From positions 310,001 through 374,000 of the forward strand of contig NZ_JAFCJJ010000002.1 of the NCBI RefSeq assembly GCF_018131015.1: 64,000 nucleotides of DNA, given 5' to 3'. This document shows, in pieces, positions 17,096-24,184 of the stretch. The notes under the pieces are model-generated. The model was not told the origin of the DNA. It saw only the letters and a list, made by a program, of their open reading frames with translations, and ran no database searches. Source of the DNA: Bradyrhizobium diazoefficiens. GTDB lineage: Bacteria > Pseudomonadota > Alphaproteobacteria > Rhizobiales > Xanthobacteraceae. Position numbers and translations under genes: made by a program. The first letter of the stretch is position 1, and each line of letters starts with the position of its first letter.

Positions 17096-18277
17096 ATGAC
17101 GCACTACGACGTGATCGTGCTTGGCCTCGGCGCGATGGGCAGCTCGGCGCTCCATCAGCTTGCATCCCGAAACGTGCGCGTGCTCGGCATCGATCAGTAC
17201 GATCCTCCGCACCGGCTTGGCTCGACCCATGGCGAGAGCCGGATCACGCGGGTAGCGTGCGGCGAAGGCAAGATGTATTCGGCACTGGCGCGGCGGTCCC
17301 ATCGGATCTGGACCGAGCTCGAACAGGCGCTCGATGCCAGGCTCATGACGCTCAACGGGCTCGCCGTCATCGCCGGGCCCCGGGGCGCGCATCGGCACGG
17401 CAATCGCCGCTTTCTCGAGACGACCGAAGAGGCGGCCGTCCTGGCCGGCGTTGACTACAAGCTGCTGTCGCCTGCCGACATGATGGCCAGGCATCCGGCG
17501 TTCAGGATCCAGAGCGACGAGAAAGTCTACTACGATTGGGACAGCGGCTACGTGATGCCGGAAGCCTGCATCCGGGCGCAGCTCGTCCGGGCCCGACAGC
17601 AAAAGGCCGAGATTGGGATCAACGAGCGTGTCCTGTCCTATGAGAGCGTGTCCGGCGGCGTTCGCGTCGAAACGGATCGCGGCGTCTACCACGCCGGTCA
17701 GCTCATCGTCACTGCGGGGCCATGGCTGCCGCAAATATTGCGCACGAGCGTGCCGGTCGATCTAAAGGTGCAGCGCCAGGTGCTGTACTGGTTCGCGCTC
17801 GAGGACCGCAAGGCGCTGGACATGTACAGGCCCGAGAATTGTCCGGTCTATATCTGGATGGTCCCGGACAGGGACCAGAACATCTACGGCTTCCCCGCGA
17901 TCGGCGGCGTATCGGACGGCATGAAAGTCGCGACCGAACAGGAGAAGACGCAGGACACGCCGGAGAATGTCGCGAGGACCGTCTCCGAGGACGAGCGGCG
18001 TTCGATGTTCGAAACCTATGTCGCGCCGTTCTTCAACGGCGTGACCTCGCAATGCGTCCGGGCCGAAGTCTGCCTCTACACCAAGGTCAAGGATGCCCGC
18101 TTTATCATCGATCGCCATCCAGACATGCCGAACGTCATCGTGGCCTCGCCTTGCTCGGGCCACGGCTTCAAGCATTCCGGCGGCATCGGTGAAGTTTTGG
18201 CGATGCTCGCTCTTGGCGAGCCGATTCCCGATGATATCGATATGCGGCAGTTTGGGTTCGAGGAGCCGTCGCCGTGA
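17096..18277 (+). CDS. FAD-dependent amine oxidase of the SolA/monomeric sarcosine oxidase family
   Basis: This 393-residue flavoprotein belongs to the DAO superfamily, closest in layout to N-methyl-L-tryptophan oxidase (SolA) and monomeric sarcosine oxidase. The FAD-binding motif is VIVLGLGAMGSSALHQLASR (residues 7-26), followed by IDQYDPPHRLGSTHGESRITR. The C-terminal flavin contacts lie in IIDRHPDMPNVIVASPCSGHGFKHSGGIGE. That segment holds the Cys of ASPCSGHGFK at the position where family members attach FAD covalently. The reaction is oxidative demethylation of a secondary amine, giving H2O2. It ends 14 bases before the tRNA fragment that marks the edge of the island, so it is outside it. 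Confidence 0.9.
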   Translation: MTHYDVIVLGLGAMGSSALHQLASRNVRVLGIDQYDPPHRLGSTHGESRITRVACGEGKMYSALARRSHRIWTELEQALDARLMTLNGLAVIAGPRGAHRHGNRRFLETTEEAAVLAGVDYKLLSPADMMARHPAFRIQSDEKVYYDWDSGYVMPEACIRAQLVRARQQKAEIGINERVLSYESVSGGVRVETDRGVYHAGQLIVTAGPWLPQILRTSVPVDLKVQRQVLYWFALEDRKALDMYRPENCPVYIWMVPDRDQNIYGFPAIGGVSDGMKVATEQEKTQDTPENVARTVSEDERRSMFETYVAPFFNGVTSQCVRAEVCLYTKVKDARFIIDRHPDMPNVIVASPCSGHGFKHSGGIGEVLAMLALGEPIPDDIDMRQFGFEEPSP

Positions 18278-18290
18278 AGTGCGGATGAAA

Positions 18291-18335
18291 TGGCGCACCC
18301 GACACGATTCGAACGTGTGACCTTTGCCTTCGGAG
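18291..18335 (-). repeat. 45-bp fragment of the tRNA-Arg(CCG) 3' half, candidate attachment site (attR)
   Basis: These 45 bases are identical to 25860-25904, the part of tRNA-Arg(CCG) from the anticodon loop to the CCA end, in the same orientation. The 5' half of the tRNA is absent, so it cannot be a functional tRNA. A tRNA 3' fragment in direct orientation downstream of an intact copy is the classic footprint of a tRNA-integrating element. Confidence 0.85.
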
Positions 18336-18517
18336 AACGCCGGGGTTGCTCTTCGTTCAAGCTCCGTTCGACAAGCTTGCGCTCGATCGTCTGTCCCTCG
18401 CTCAACTCGGCCCGCGGGTGGGGGTGGGACAGGTATCATGCCCCATCGCGCCGCAATAATTTCACAGTTTGGGGAACCAATGCCGCTGCCGGCTGGGGAA
18501 CAGCGCATGGGGGAGCC

Positions 18518-18703
18518 ATGACTGACAGCGAGTGGAAGGAGCGCTGGCACGAGGTCGAGCGCTTTCGACTGATGGCGCGGGAAACGACCGACCCGGTCGC
18601 GGCGGCTCTGCTTCTCGATATCGTGCTGGACCTGGAAGCCGAGTTGAATGAGCTGGTCGACGTAGAGGCGCAAGGGCTGCCACGGTTTGGCGCGGCGGCC
18701 TGA
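18518..18703 (+). CDS. Small hypothetical protein (61 residues)
   Basis: This small acidic, probably helical protein begins MTDSEWKERWHEVERFRLMA and ends VEAQGLPRFGAAA. The ATG at 18518 is preceded by GGGGGAG. A longer in-frame reading from 18290 would include the tRNA fragment and is rejected. The sequence pattern (charged heptads around LLLDIVLDLEAELNELV) suggests a helical hairpin or short coiled coil. No function can be given. It lies near the left edge of the island, and its C terminus is 10 bases from the convergent zinc-ribbon gene. Confidence 0.55.
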   Translation: MTDSEWKERWHEVERFRLMARETTDPVAAALLLDIVLDLEAELNELVDVEAQGLPRFGAAA

Positions 18704-18713
18704 GCGCAGGCCC

Positions 18714-18959
18714 CTACTTGGGTGGCTGCAAATCGCCTTGAAGCCAGCGGCCAAGAGCCTTGGAATGCAGGGGATCCTCGCAGGCGGCGAGGAGCGTAAG
18801 CACGTCATCGCAGACGGCACACCGGAACCTGTGCAGGTCCATGCCCGAGCGCTCTGGCTCCATGCTGACGAGCATCATCGAAGCCTTGCACCTGGGACAG
18901 CTCGGGCGCTGAAATGTGATCGGTGGAATGGCGAGCGATGGGCGTTGAGGCTGGATCAT
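18714..18959 (-). CDS. Small zinc-ribbon-like protein
   Basis: This 81-residue protein has two CxxC pairs: PSCPRCKASM near residue 20 and FRCAVCDDVL near residue 47. The spacing is typical of a zinc ribbon. An N-terminal Pro-rich lead and a C-terminal stretch (ACEDPLHSKALGRWLQ) flank it. It is probably a small zinc-binding protein, either nucleic-acid or protein binding. Similar short genes are scattered through Bradyrhizobium genomes as hypothetical proteins. It lies 155 bases beyond the last gene of the quinoprotein operon on the same strand and is probably not part of it. Confidence 0.65.
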   Translation of the reverse strand: MIQPQRPSLAIPPITFQRPSCPRCKASMMLVSMEPERSGMDLHRFRCAVCDDVLTLLAACEDPLHSKALGRWLQGDLQPPK

Positions 18960-19114
18960 GACGCCTCCCTTCGCATCGGCGGGAGCGCAACACTCTCAGT
19001 CACCGGCAATTGCCAGGATACGGAGCGGTGATCACGCGAGTATGCGCCGTAGCGGCCTCAAACGCGAGTCAATTCGGGCCCCGGCACCAGGCAGGTTCTT
19101 TCACTGTTTGGCGT

Positions 19115-20533
19115 TCACCTGTTGCGCGGAGCGCTACTGCCTTCCAGCAGCCCTCGATCCAGCAGCCAATTCATGACGGCTGGAACGCCGTCTGTTGGCA
19201 GAACCGACGCCAGCGCTTGTTCGAGCTCTGAAATTGTGCAAACCGGCGGCATCCGATCGAGAAATGCCGGCAGGTCCAATCCGCCGACGAAAGCAACGGG
19301 GCGCGAGAGGGCCGGGTGACTGACGGCTGGGCGTAACACGACGAAATCCCCGACAATTGCGGGCACATCCTCGACGCTCGCGTCGGACGACAGCACAACG
19401 CAATCGTCACTGCGCCACGCATGGCGGATGGTTCCGTTTTCTCGCGCTGCGGTCGCTCGAGCTCCCGCTGCACGCCGTCGCCAAAATGCCTCTGCGGCAT
19501 AGCGCACGTGCTCCGCGTAATGCAGTGTCGCCCAGGTGGCATGCTGGGAGGCGGCGTCCTCGACGTGCCGGACGTAGAAGCGTTGCGCGACGGCCGCCGA
19601 ATCCGGATTCAACAGCATCGTGTGCACCGCGACGCTGCCGGCAAGTGCCGACTGGATCGCGGCCTGCACGCCGCTGGACGATAACGGATCGATCGCAAAC
19701 GCGGCCTCGCCGACCTTGATGAAGCCGGCACCGCAACATTGGCGGTCTTCGAAACGGGTGGCGTCACAACACAACACGCGGTCGTCGAGCCGCACGGACG
19801 TCGCTCCCGACAGCAACTGCGAGACCTCGATCAAGCGATGATAGTGATGGCGCAGGGTCGCGCCATCCGCGTTCCGAAAATCGCGGTCGACGAACGCGAT
19901 CGCGTTGAAACCGCGTCCCGGGATCGGCGATCCCCAATACCATTGTCGCCGGCCGGCCTCGACACGCGGCGTCTCCGGCAATCCGGTGCCGCGCCAATAG
20001 CCGTACAACGCCAGCGTTTTCGGCGACGTCTCGCGCCGTTGTCGCGGCAGAAAACCGGTTCGGCCGGACGCGTCGATCACGAACTTCGATCGAATGGAAA
20101 GGCTGGTCTCCTCCGCCTCGGCGCTGATTTGCCAGACCGAGTTATCCCGCTCGGCTGCCCGCGCCGTGGCAGGCTGGATGACGCGTGCACCGGCCTGTTG
20201 CGCGGCTTCGAGCAGGAGCTGGTCGAACTGCGCCCGGTCGACGCTAAAGCCGCGCGGGTCCATCGGCCTGTGCGCGAACCCGTCGCCGCGCCAATTGACC
20301 TCGGCGTGATCGAAGCGCAGCGCGCTTACGCGATCCAGCACCTGGGCCGCCCCGAGGAACTCGAGCTGAGCCGACACGCCACCGCTGAGGGCCTCGCCGA
20401 CATGCGATCGCGGGAATGCCCTTCGTTCAAGCAGGCAAACACTGTGGCCCAGCTGGGTGATGCGGAGTGCGGCAGCAGAACCCGCAGGCCCGCCACCGAC
20501 GATCAGGACGTCACAATCGAGCTCCAGCGCCAA
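19115..20533 (-). CDS. LodB/QhpG-like FAD-dependent oxidoreductase (tryptophan halogenase-like fold)
   Basis: This flavoprotein of about 472 residues has the GxGxxG motif in DVLIVGGGPAGSAAALRI near the N terminus, followed by LLERRAFPRSHVGEALSGG. A second FAD motif is FIKVGEAAFAIDPLSSSGVQAAI. These match the class A/halogenase-type monooxygenases that include LodB and QhpG, which hydroxylate a tryptophan of their partner during tryptophylquinone formation. The C-terminal 60 residues (VCTISELEQALASVLP region) form a small extra domain, possibly winged-helix-like. The gene starts at a TTG (20533) only 4 bases after the radical SAM stop; a longer reading to 20608 would lie inside that gene. It is the last gene of the operon. 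The role as a cofactor-forming enzyme is inferred from context. Confidence 0.82.
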   Translation of the reverse strand: MALELDCDVLIVGGGPAGSAAALRITQLGHSVCLLERRAFPRSHVGEALSGGVSAQLEFLGAAQVLDRVSALRFDHAEVNWRGDGFAHRPMDPRGFSVDRAQFDQLLLEAAQQAGARVIQPATARAAERDNSVWQISAEAEETSLSIRSKFVIDASGRTGFLPRQRRETSPKTLALYGYWRGTGLPETPRVEAGRRQWYWGSPIPGRGFNAIAFVDRDFRNADGATLRHHYHRLIEVSQLLSGATSVRLDDRVLCCDATRFEDRQCCGAGFIKVGEAAFAIDPLSSSGVQAAIQSALAGSVAVHTMLLNPDSAAVAQRFYVRHVEDAASQHATWATLHYAEHVRYAAEAFWRRRAAGARATAARENGTIRHAWRSDDCVVLSSDASVEDVPAIVGDFVVLRPAVSHPALSRPVAFVGGLDLPAFLDRMPPVCTISELEQALASVLPTDGVPAVMNWLLDRGLLEGSSAPRNR

Positions 20534-20537
20534 ATGC

Positions 20538-21917
20538 CTAGGCCTCTTGATGCGCCGCCCGAGACGTCTGTTCGAACATCTCGGGCCTGGCGCGCGACAT
20601 CCGTCCATAGACCGTCAGGCAATAGTGCAGCCAGCCGCGGATGAAGTCACACGCCGGCCGGCCGCGGTGCATTGCCTCGTGATGGCACGAGCCGCCGCAG
20701 AGATAACGCGCCCAGCAACTGCTGCATGGCTCCTGCTTGTGGACATGACGCCCGGCCAGCCAGAGCGACTGCCTGTCGAGGTCGACGCCGGAGGCGAGAT
20801 CTCCCATGCGGCCGCTGTCATCGCCGACAAACCGGTGGCAGGCGCTCAGCTCGCCGTCTGCGGAGACGCCGAAATAGCCGCCGCCCGCGCCGCAAGGATA
20901 AGGCCGGTGCGTGCCCTTGTGGATCTCGCGCAGGGCGTTGAGGAGGTTGGCAAACGGATAGCGGCAGCCGGCGAGGCTTTGCCGGACAAATGCCTCGCCG
21001 CAATCCACCATCTGTTCGAGCATCACGCCGAGATCGCCGTGCTGCATCTCATCGGCGTGGTCGGGCGCGCTGAGCATCGGCGAGAAGCCGACGCTGTGAA
21101 AGCCGCGCGCGACAAAGCTGTCGAGCGTCGCGCGCAAATCGAGATTGCGCGGCGTGACGGTGACCCGTGCGGACACCTGCATCCCGTTCTGGCGCGCCAG
21201 CATCGGAGCGATATTGGCCATGATGCGCGCATAGCTGCCGCTGCCGCGCTTGAAGGGCCTGAGGCGGTCGTGGGTCGCTTCCGTTCCGTCGAGGCTGACC
21301 GTCACGGCGAAGCGATGCCGCTCGAACAGGTCGATATCGGACGCGCTGACCAGTGTGCCGTTCGTCGTGATCGAGAACGTCAGTGGGACGCGCATTCGTT
21401 CGGCCTGCGCCGCGGCGTATCGCGTGGCATCGTGCAGGACCTCGCGGTTGGCGAGCGGCTCGCCGCCGAGAAACGCCAGATTCACCCGCTCGCCCGGCGC
21501 GACCTGCGAGAGCAACAGGTCCACCGATCTGTGCGCGATCTGCTGGCTCATCGCCTTCGCGGCGCCGCCAAACTCGCCGCCGCGGGCGTAGCAATAGCTG
21601 CAACCGAGATTGCAGCTCTGCGCGATGGCCAGCGACAGCGCCCGAACCCTCAGGCCCTGCGGCGGTGTGTCGTTGACATAGGGTGCGCAGCCAAGTTCGA
21701 GCCCGGCGAGCCGCTGTTGCAGGGCGGAATGGTCTGCCGCGCGCAGATCCGCCCCGAGCTGCGCGGCCGTTGCGGAATCGATCTCGAACAGCCGGCTGCC
21801 TTGCGGCAGAAAGAGCTGGTGTACCCCGCCGGATTCGAGCAGATGCGCGTCGCGCGACCGGGGCCGGGAGTCCCGGAACAATCTCGGCGCGTTATCCGGA
21901 AGGGCTGAAACGTTCAT
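20538..21917 (-). CDS. Radical SAM/SPASM peptide maturase (QhpD-like)
   Basis: This 459-residue protein has the radical SAM motif Cys102-x3-Cys106-x2-Cys109 (SCNLGCSYCYA). LAFLGGEPLAN and SLDGTEATHDRLRPF follow. A Cys-rich SPASM region occupies roughly residues 340-440 (PYPCGAGGGYFGVSADG, SACHRF, CSSCWARYLCGGSC, CDFIRGW, HYC). It would hold two extra [4Fe-4S] clusters. Residues 25-75 resemble the N-terminal recognition region of peptide maturases. The layout matches QhpD, which forms Cys-to-Asp/Glu thioethers in the small subunit of quinohemoprotein amine dehydrogenase. The start codon directly follows the stop of the LodA-like C part (TAG-ATG), so translation is coupled. Its likely target is one of the two LodA-like proteins. 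Confidence 0.88.
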   Translation of the reverse strand: MNVSALPDNAPRLFRDSRPRSRDAHLLESGGVHQLFLPQGSRLFEIDSATAAQLGADLRAADHSALQQRLAGLELGCAPYVNDTPPQGLRVRALSLAIAQSCNLGCSYCYARGGEFGGAAKAMSQQIAHRSVDLLLSQVAPGERVNLAFLGGEPLANREVLHDATRYAAAQAERMRVPLTFSITTNGTLVSASDIDLFERHRFAVTVSLDGTEATHDRLRPFKRGSGSYARIMANIAPMLARQNGMQVSARVTVTPRNLDLRATLDSFVARGFHSVGFSPMLSAPDHADEMQHGDLGVMLEQMVDCGEAFVRQSLAGCRYPFANLLNALREIHKGTHRPYPCGAGGGYFGVSADGELSACHRFVGDDSGRMGDLASGVDLDRQSLWLAGRHVHKQEPCSSCWARYLCGGSCHHEAMHRGRPACDFIRGWLHYCLTVYGRMSRARPEMFEQTSRAAHQEA

Positions 21918-22787
21918 CTAGCTGTCGCCGCTGTCGCGATCGGCACTGTCCTGCGCATTGCTGCCGCCGATGATGAAGCGCAGCATACCCTGCCAGTCCC
22001 GAAACAGATCGTCGTAGCTGAGCAACCGGGGATCCTTGCGGTCGTCCAGAACGTAGTAGGGCTCGCCCGGTGTCTTCGGCTTGTTCATCCAGTTGTCGCC
22101 GCGGGTCTCGCCGCTCGCGGTATCGACCACGTTGACGTAGTCGGGCCGGCTCGCAGCCCAGTAGTAGCAGGCGCATTCACGGTAGTCGTTCTGCCAGGGC
22201 GAGCACAGCCCCTGGGTGAGCTCGCCGGGGTTGACGAGCGCCCGGGCGATGACCGGCTGGATCGTGGGCTGGCCGTTGACGTCCTTGATCTCGAAGAACC
22301 GCCGCAGCTCAAGCTCGCGATAGATCACCGATTTCGGATGGTCCTTGTCGAACAGCACCTCGTTCTCGGATTTCTCGGCGGTGAATCCGCACCGGATCTT
22401 CTGCCCCTGCTTCGCGATGATCCGGGCGAGGCTGTTCGACCATTCCATGAAGGACACGCCGTTCGGATTCGAGCCGTTGACGAGGGAACCCGCAGGAAAG
22501 CCCGGAAGGGTGATGCCGGTGGTCGCGACGCCGGTCGGAAGATCGTCGTCGTCGATCAGGATCAGGCGATGGTGAACGAGATCCTGGAAGGCGGGGTCCT
22601 CCGCTTCGAGCACATAGTTGTTATTCTCGATCAGCACGATGCCCACGAACATGCGCCGCCAGATCGCGCGGAAGTCCATCTCCAGGCCCGGGTAGCAGTT
22701 GGAAATGGCCGACACCGGCAAGGTGTTGGGCGGGTTGCCGCGCGCGCGATAATGCAGCTGAGCGGTGAGGTTCTGCGGCTTGATCAT
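21918..22787 (-). CDS. LodA-like C-terminal protein with tryptophylquinone-forming residues
   Basis: This 289-residue protein matches the C-terminal half of LodA/GoxA oxidases. SAISNCYPGLEMDF (residues 26-39) corresponds to the GGPFFPGIE-type segment, and GELTQGLCSPWQNDYREC (188-205) to the PGDLTxWMxxPWQADFxxC segment. LodA uses Asp512, Cys516 and Trp581 to make cysteine tryptophylquinone. Here Asp201 and Cys205 keep the D-x3-C spacing and Trp265 (DWQGMLRFI) lies 60 residues on, against 65 in LodA. Additional cysteines at 31, 133, 195 and 207 are present. There is no signal peptide. The gene overlaps the N-part stop by 4 bp (ATGA). In known LodA-like enzymes both halves form one chain, so this is a natural split. 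Substrate is unknown. Confidence 0.8.
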   Translation of the reverse strand: MIKPQNLTAQLHYRARGNPPNTLPVSAISNCYPGLEMDFRAIWRRMFVGIVLIENNNYVLEAEDPAFQDLVHHRLILIDDDDLPTGVATTGITLPGFPAGSLVNGSNPNGVSFMEWSNSLARIIAKQGQKIRCGFTAEKSENEVLFDKDHPKSVIYRELELRRFFEIKDVNGQPTIQPVIARALVNPGELTQGLCSPWQNDYRECACYYWAASRPDYVNVVDTASGETRGDNWMNKPKTPGEPYYVLDDRKDPRLLSYDDLFRDWQGMLRFIIGGSNAQDSADRDSGDS

Positions 22788-24184
22788 GATTTTGCTCCGC
22801 GCTTCGAAGCGGAAAACAGGTCGCCGACTGCGTTCTTGACGATGGTGTCGATCTGGCGCCGCGACAAGGCCAGCATCCGTCCGTCGGCGCCGCGCATCAT
22901 TGCCGGCATTTTCCGCCGCCCGGCATCGGACAAGTCGCCGATCTCATCGGGCTGGCGCAAGGCCTGGGCGAACCATGCGCCGGTGCCGCTGCGCAGCGCC
23001 GCCAGGATGTTCTGGTGCAGCGCCATCAGGGCATGGTTGTCGACCGAGGTCGGCGTCATGATCGGTTGGTAGTAGCGGCTGAAATCGTTGGTATCCTGCC
23101 GCACCATCGTGCTCGCGACGTTGATCCGGCCTTCGATCGTGTTGCCGTTCATGGCGGCGGTGTTCATCAGCCTCACCGACTCGATCGCGCGGCGGACGAT
23201 CTCTTCGGCGTCTTCCAGGGTGACGCTGGCGTCCGCTTCGGGGCCGAGAAGGACCTGGTCGAGTTCGTCCGCGGCGGTGCGGATCGGCACTGAATCCGGC
23301 GCAAAGGTCGGCGGGCCGGCGGCGATGCGCGCGAAGGCGGACAGCGTCTTGCCGCCGATCACGAGCGTCGCCGTGACGATGCCGTCGCACTCGTCGTCGA
23401 GATACCCCCAGCTGATCTGGTCGCCGGATTTGGGGTCGCTGTAGCCGGCATAGATTGCGCCGGGCACCGTGCGCTCGGGCGCCGGCGTCTTGCCGTCGTC
23501 GAAGCCGCGCCAGGTGCCCTTCTTGGGATCGTAGATGATACGCTCGGGCGAAATGATGTCGTCCCTGGTCTCCACCACCTTGTTGAAGGCGTTGACCGTC
23601 TTGCGCTTGTCGGATGAACCGTAGACCCAGCCGCCCGCAGGTGTGAAGCGCAGGCGGATTTCAGGGAATGCGCGCGTCGGCTTGATGTATTGCACCGAGC
23701 CCAGCGGCAGGACCTTGCCATGGAAGAAGTTCACGCAATGCCCCTCCAGCGCGTGGGCCGCGTGATCGTTGAATTCGGCCTTGGCCTCGATGCGGTCGGC
23801 GGCAATGCCCGTTCTGCGGAAGATCTTGTGATTGCCGACCTCGACCTTCCATGCCAGCGATGCCGGCTTTAGCTTGTGCTTGTCCAGCAGCGCCAGCGTC
23901 AGCGGTTCGAGCGCATCGTCGCCGGTTCGTGCGAAGACTTCCAGGAAGGGAGCCACCGGCCGGATGGCGCCGCCGTCCCGGAACTTGACGCGGTCCGGCG
24001 TGTAGGTTCCCTTGATCTCGCCGGTCGCGCGATCGACGCGAAAGGTCTCCGCGCCCGTGATCTTGCGAAAGCCAAGGGCGTCGTTGTCGTCGAGGACGAG
24101 ATCGTAGTTCTCGAGCGGCGTTTCGGATGCGCCCAACCGTGCGATCGCAAACGGCGGCAGGATGCGAATTTCGGTGATGCTCAT
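22784..24184 (-). CDS. LodA-like N-terminal protein
   Basis: This 466-residue protein matches the N-terminal and middle part of LodA-type quinoprotein oxidases. The first segment, MSITEIRILPPFAIARLGAS, is the LodA-type IxxhPxxxIARLGxS start, followed by beta-rich sequence (GAIRPVAPFLEVFA, GVxWYG-like AGGWVYGS). Near the C terminus, RRKMPAMMRGADGRMLALSR resembles the MPxLxGD...LTxxQY segment before the cofactor domain. It has no signal peptide and no cofactor residues of its own. It starts at the ATG at 24184, overlapping the ferritin-like stop by 4 bp, and its stop overlaps the C-part start in the same way. The two parts together (755 residues) are close to LodA (about 726). They probably assemble as subunits. 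Confidence 0.78.
   Translation of the reverse strand: MSITEIRILPPFAIARLGASETPLENYDLVLDDNDALGFRKITGAETFRVDRATGEIKGTYTPDRVKFRDGGAIRPVAPFLEVFARTGDDALEPLTLALLDKHKLKPASLAWKVEVGNHKIFRRTGIAADRIEAKAEFNDHAAHALEGHCVNFFHGKVLPLGSVQYIKPTRAFPEIRLRFTPAGGWVYGSSDKRKTVNAFNKVVETRDDIISPERIIYDPKKGTWRGFDDGKTPAPERTVPGAIYAGYSDPKSGDQISWGYLDDECDGIVTATLVIGGKTLSAFARIAAGPPTFAPDSVPIRTAADELDQVLLGPEADASVTLEDAEEIVRRAIESVRLMNTAAMNGNTIEGRINVASTMVRQDTNDFSRYYQPIMTPTSVDNHALMALHQNILAALRSGTGAWFAQALRQPDEIGDLSDAGRRKMPAMMRGADGRMLALSRRQIDTIVKNAVGDLFSASKRGAKS

Noticed and set aside
18291-18335. A second functional tRNA gene
   Set aside because: Only the 3' half is present; the D arm, 5' acceptor strand and half of the anticodon stem are missing.
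18290-18703. A longer plus-strand frame starting in the tRNA fragment
   Set aside because: Its first 76 codons are tRNA sequence and spacer; the supported start is the ATG at 18518 with GGGGGAG upstream.
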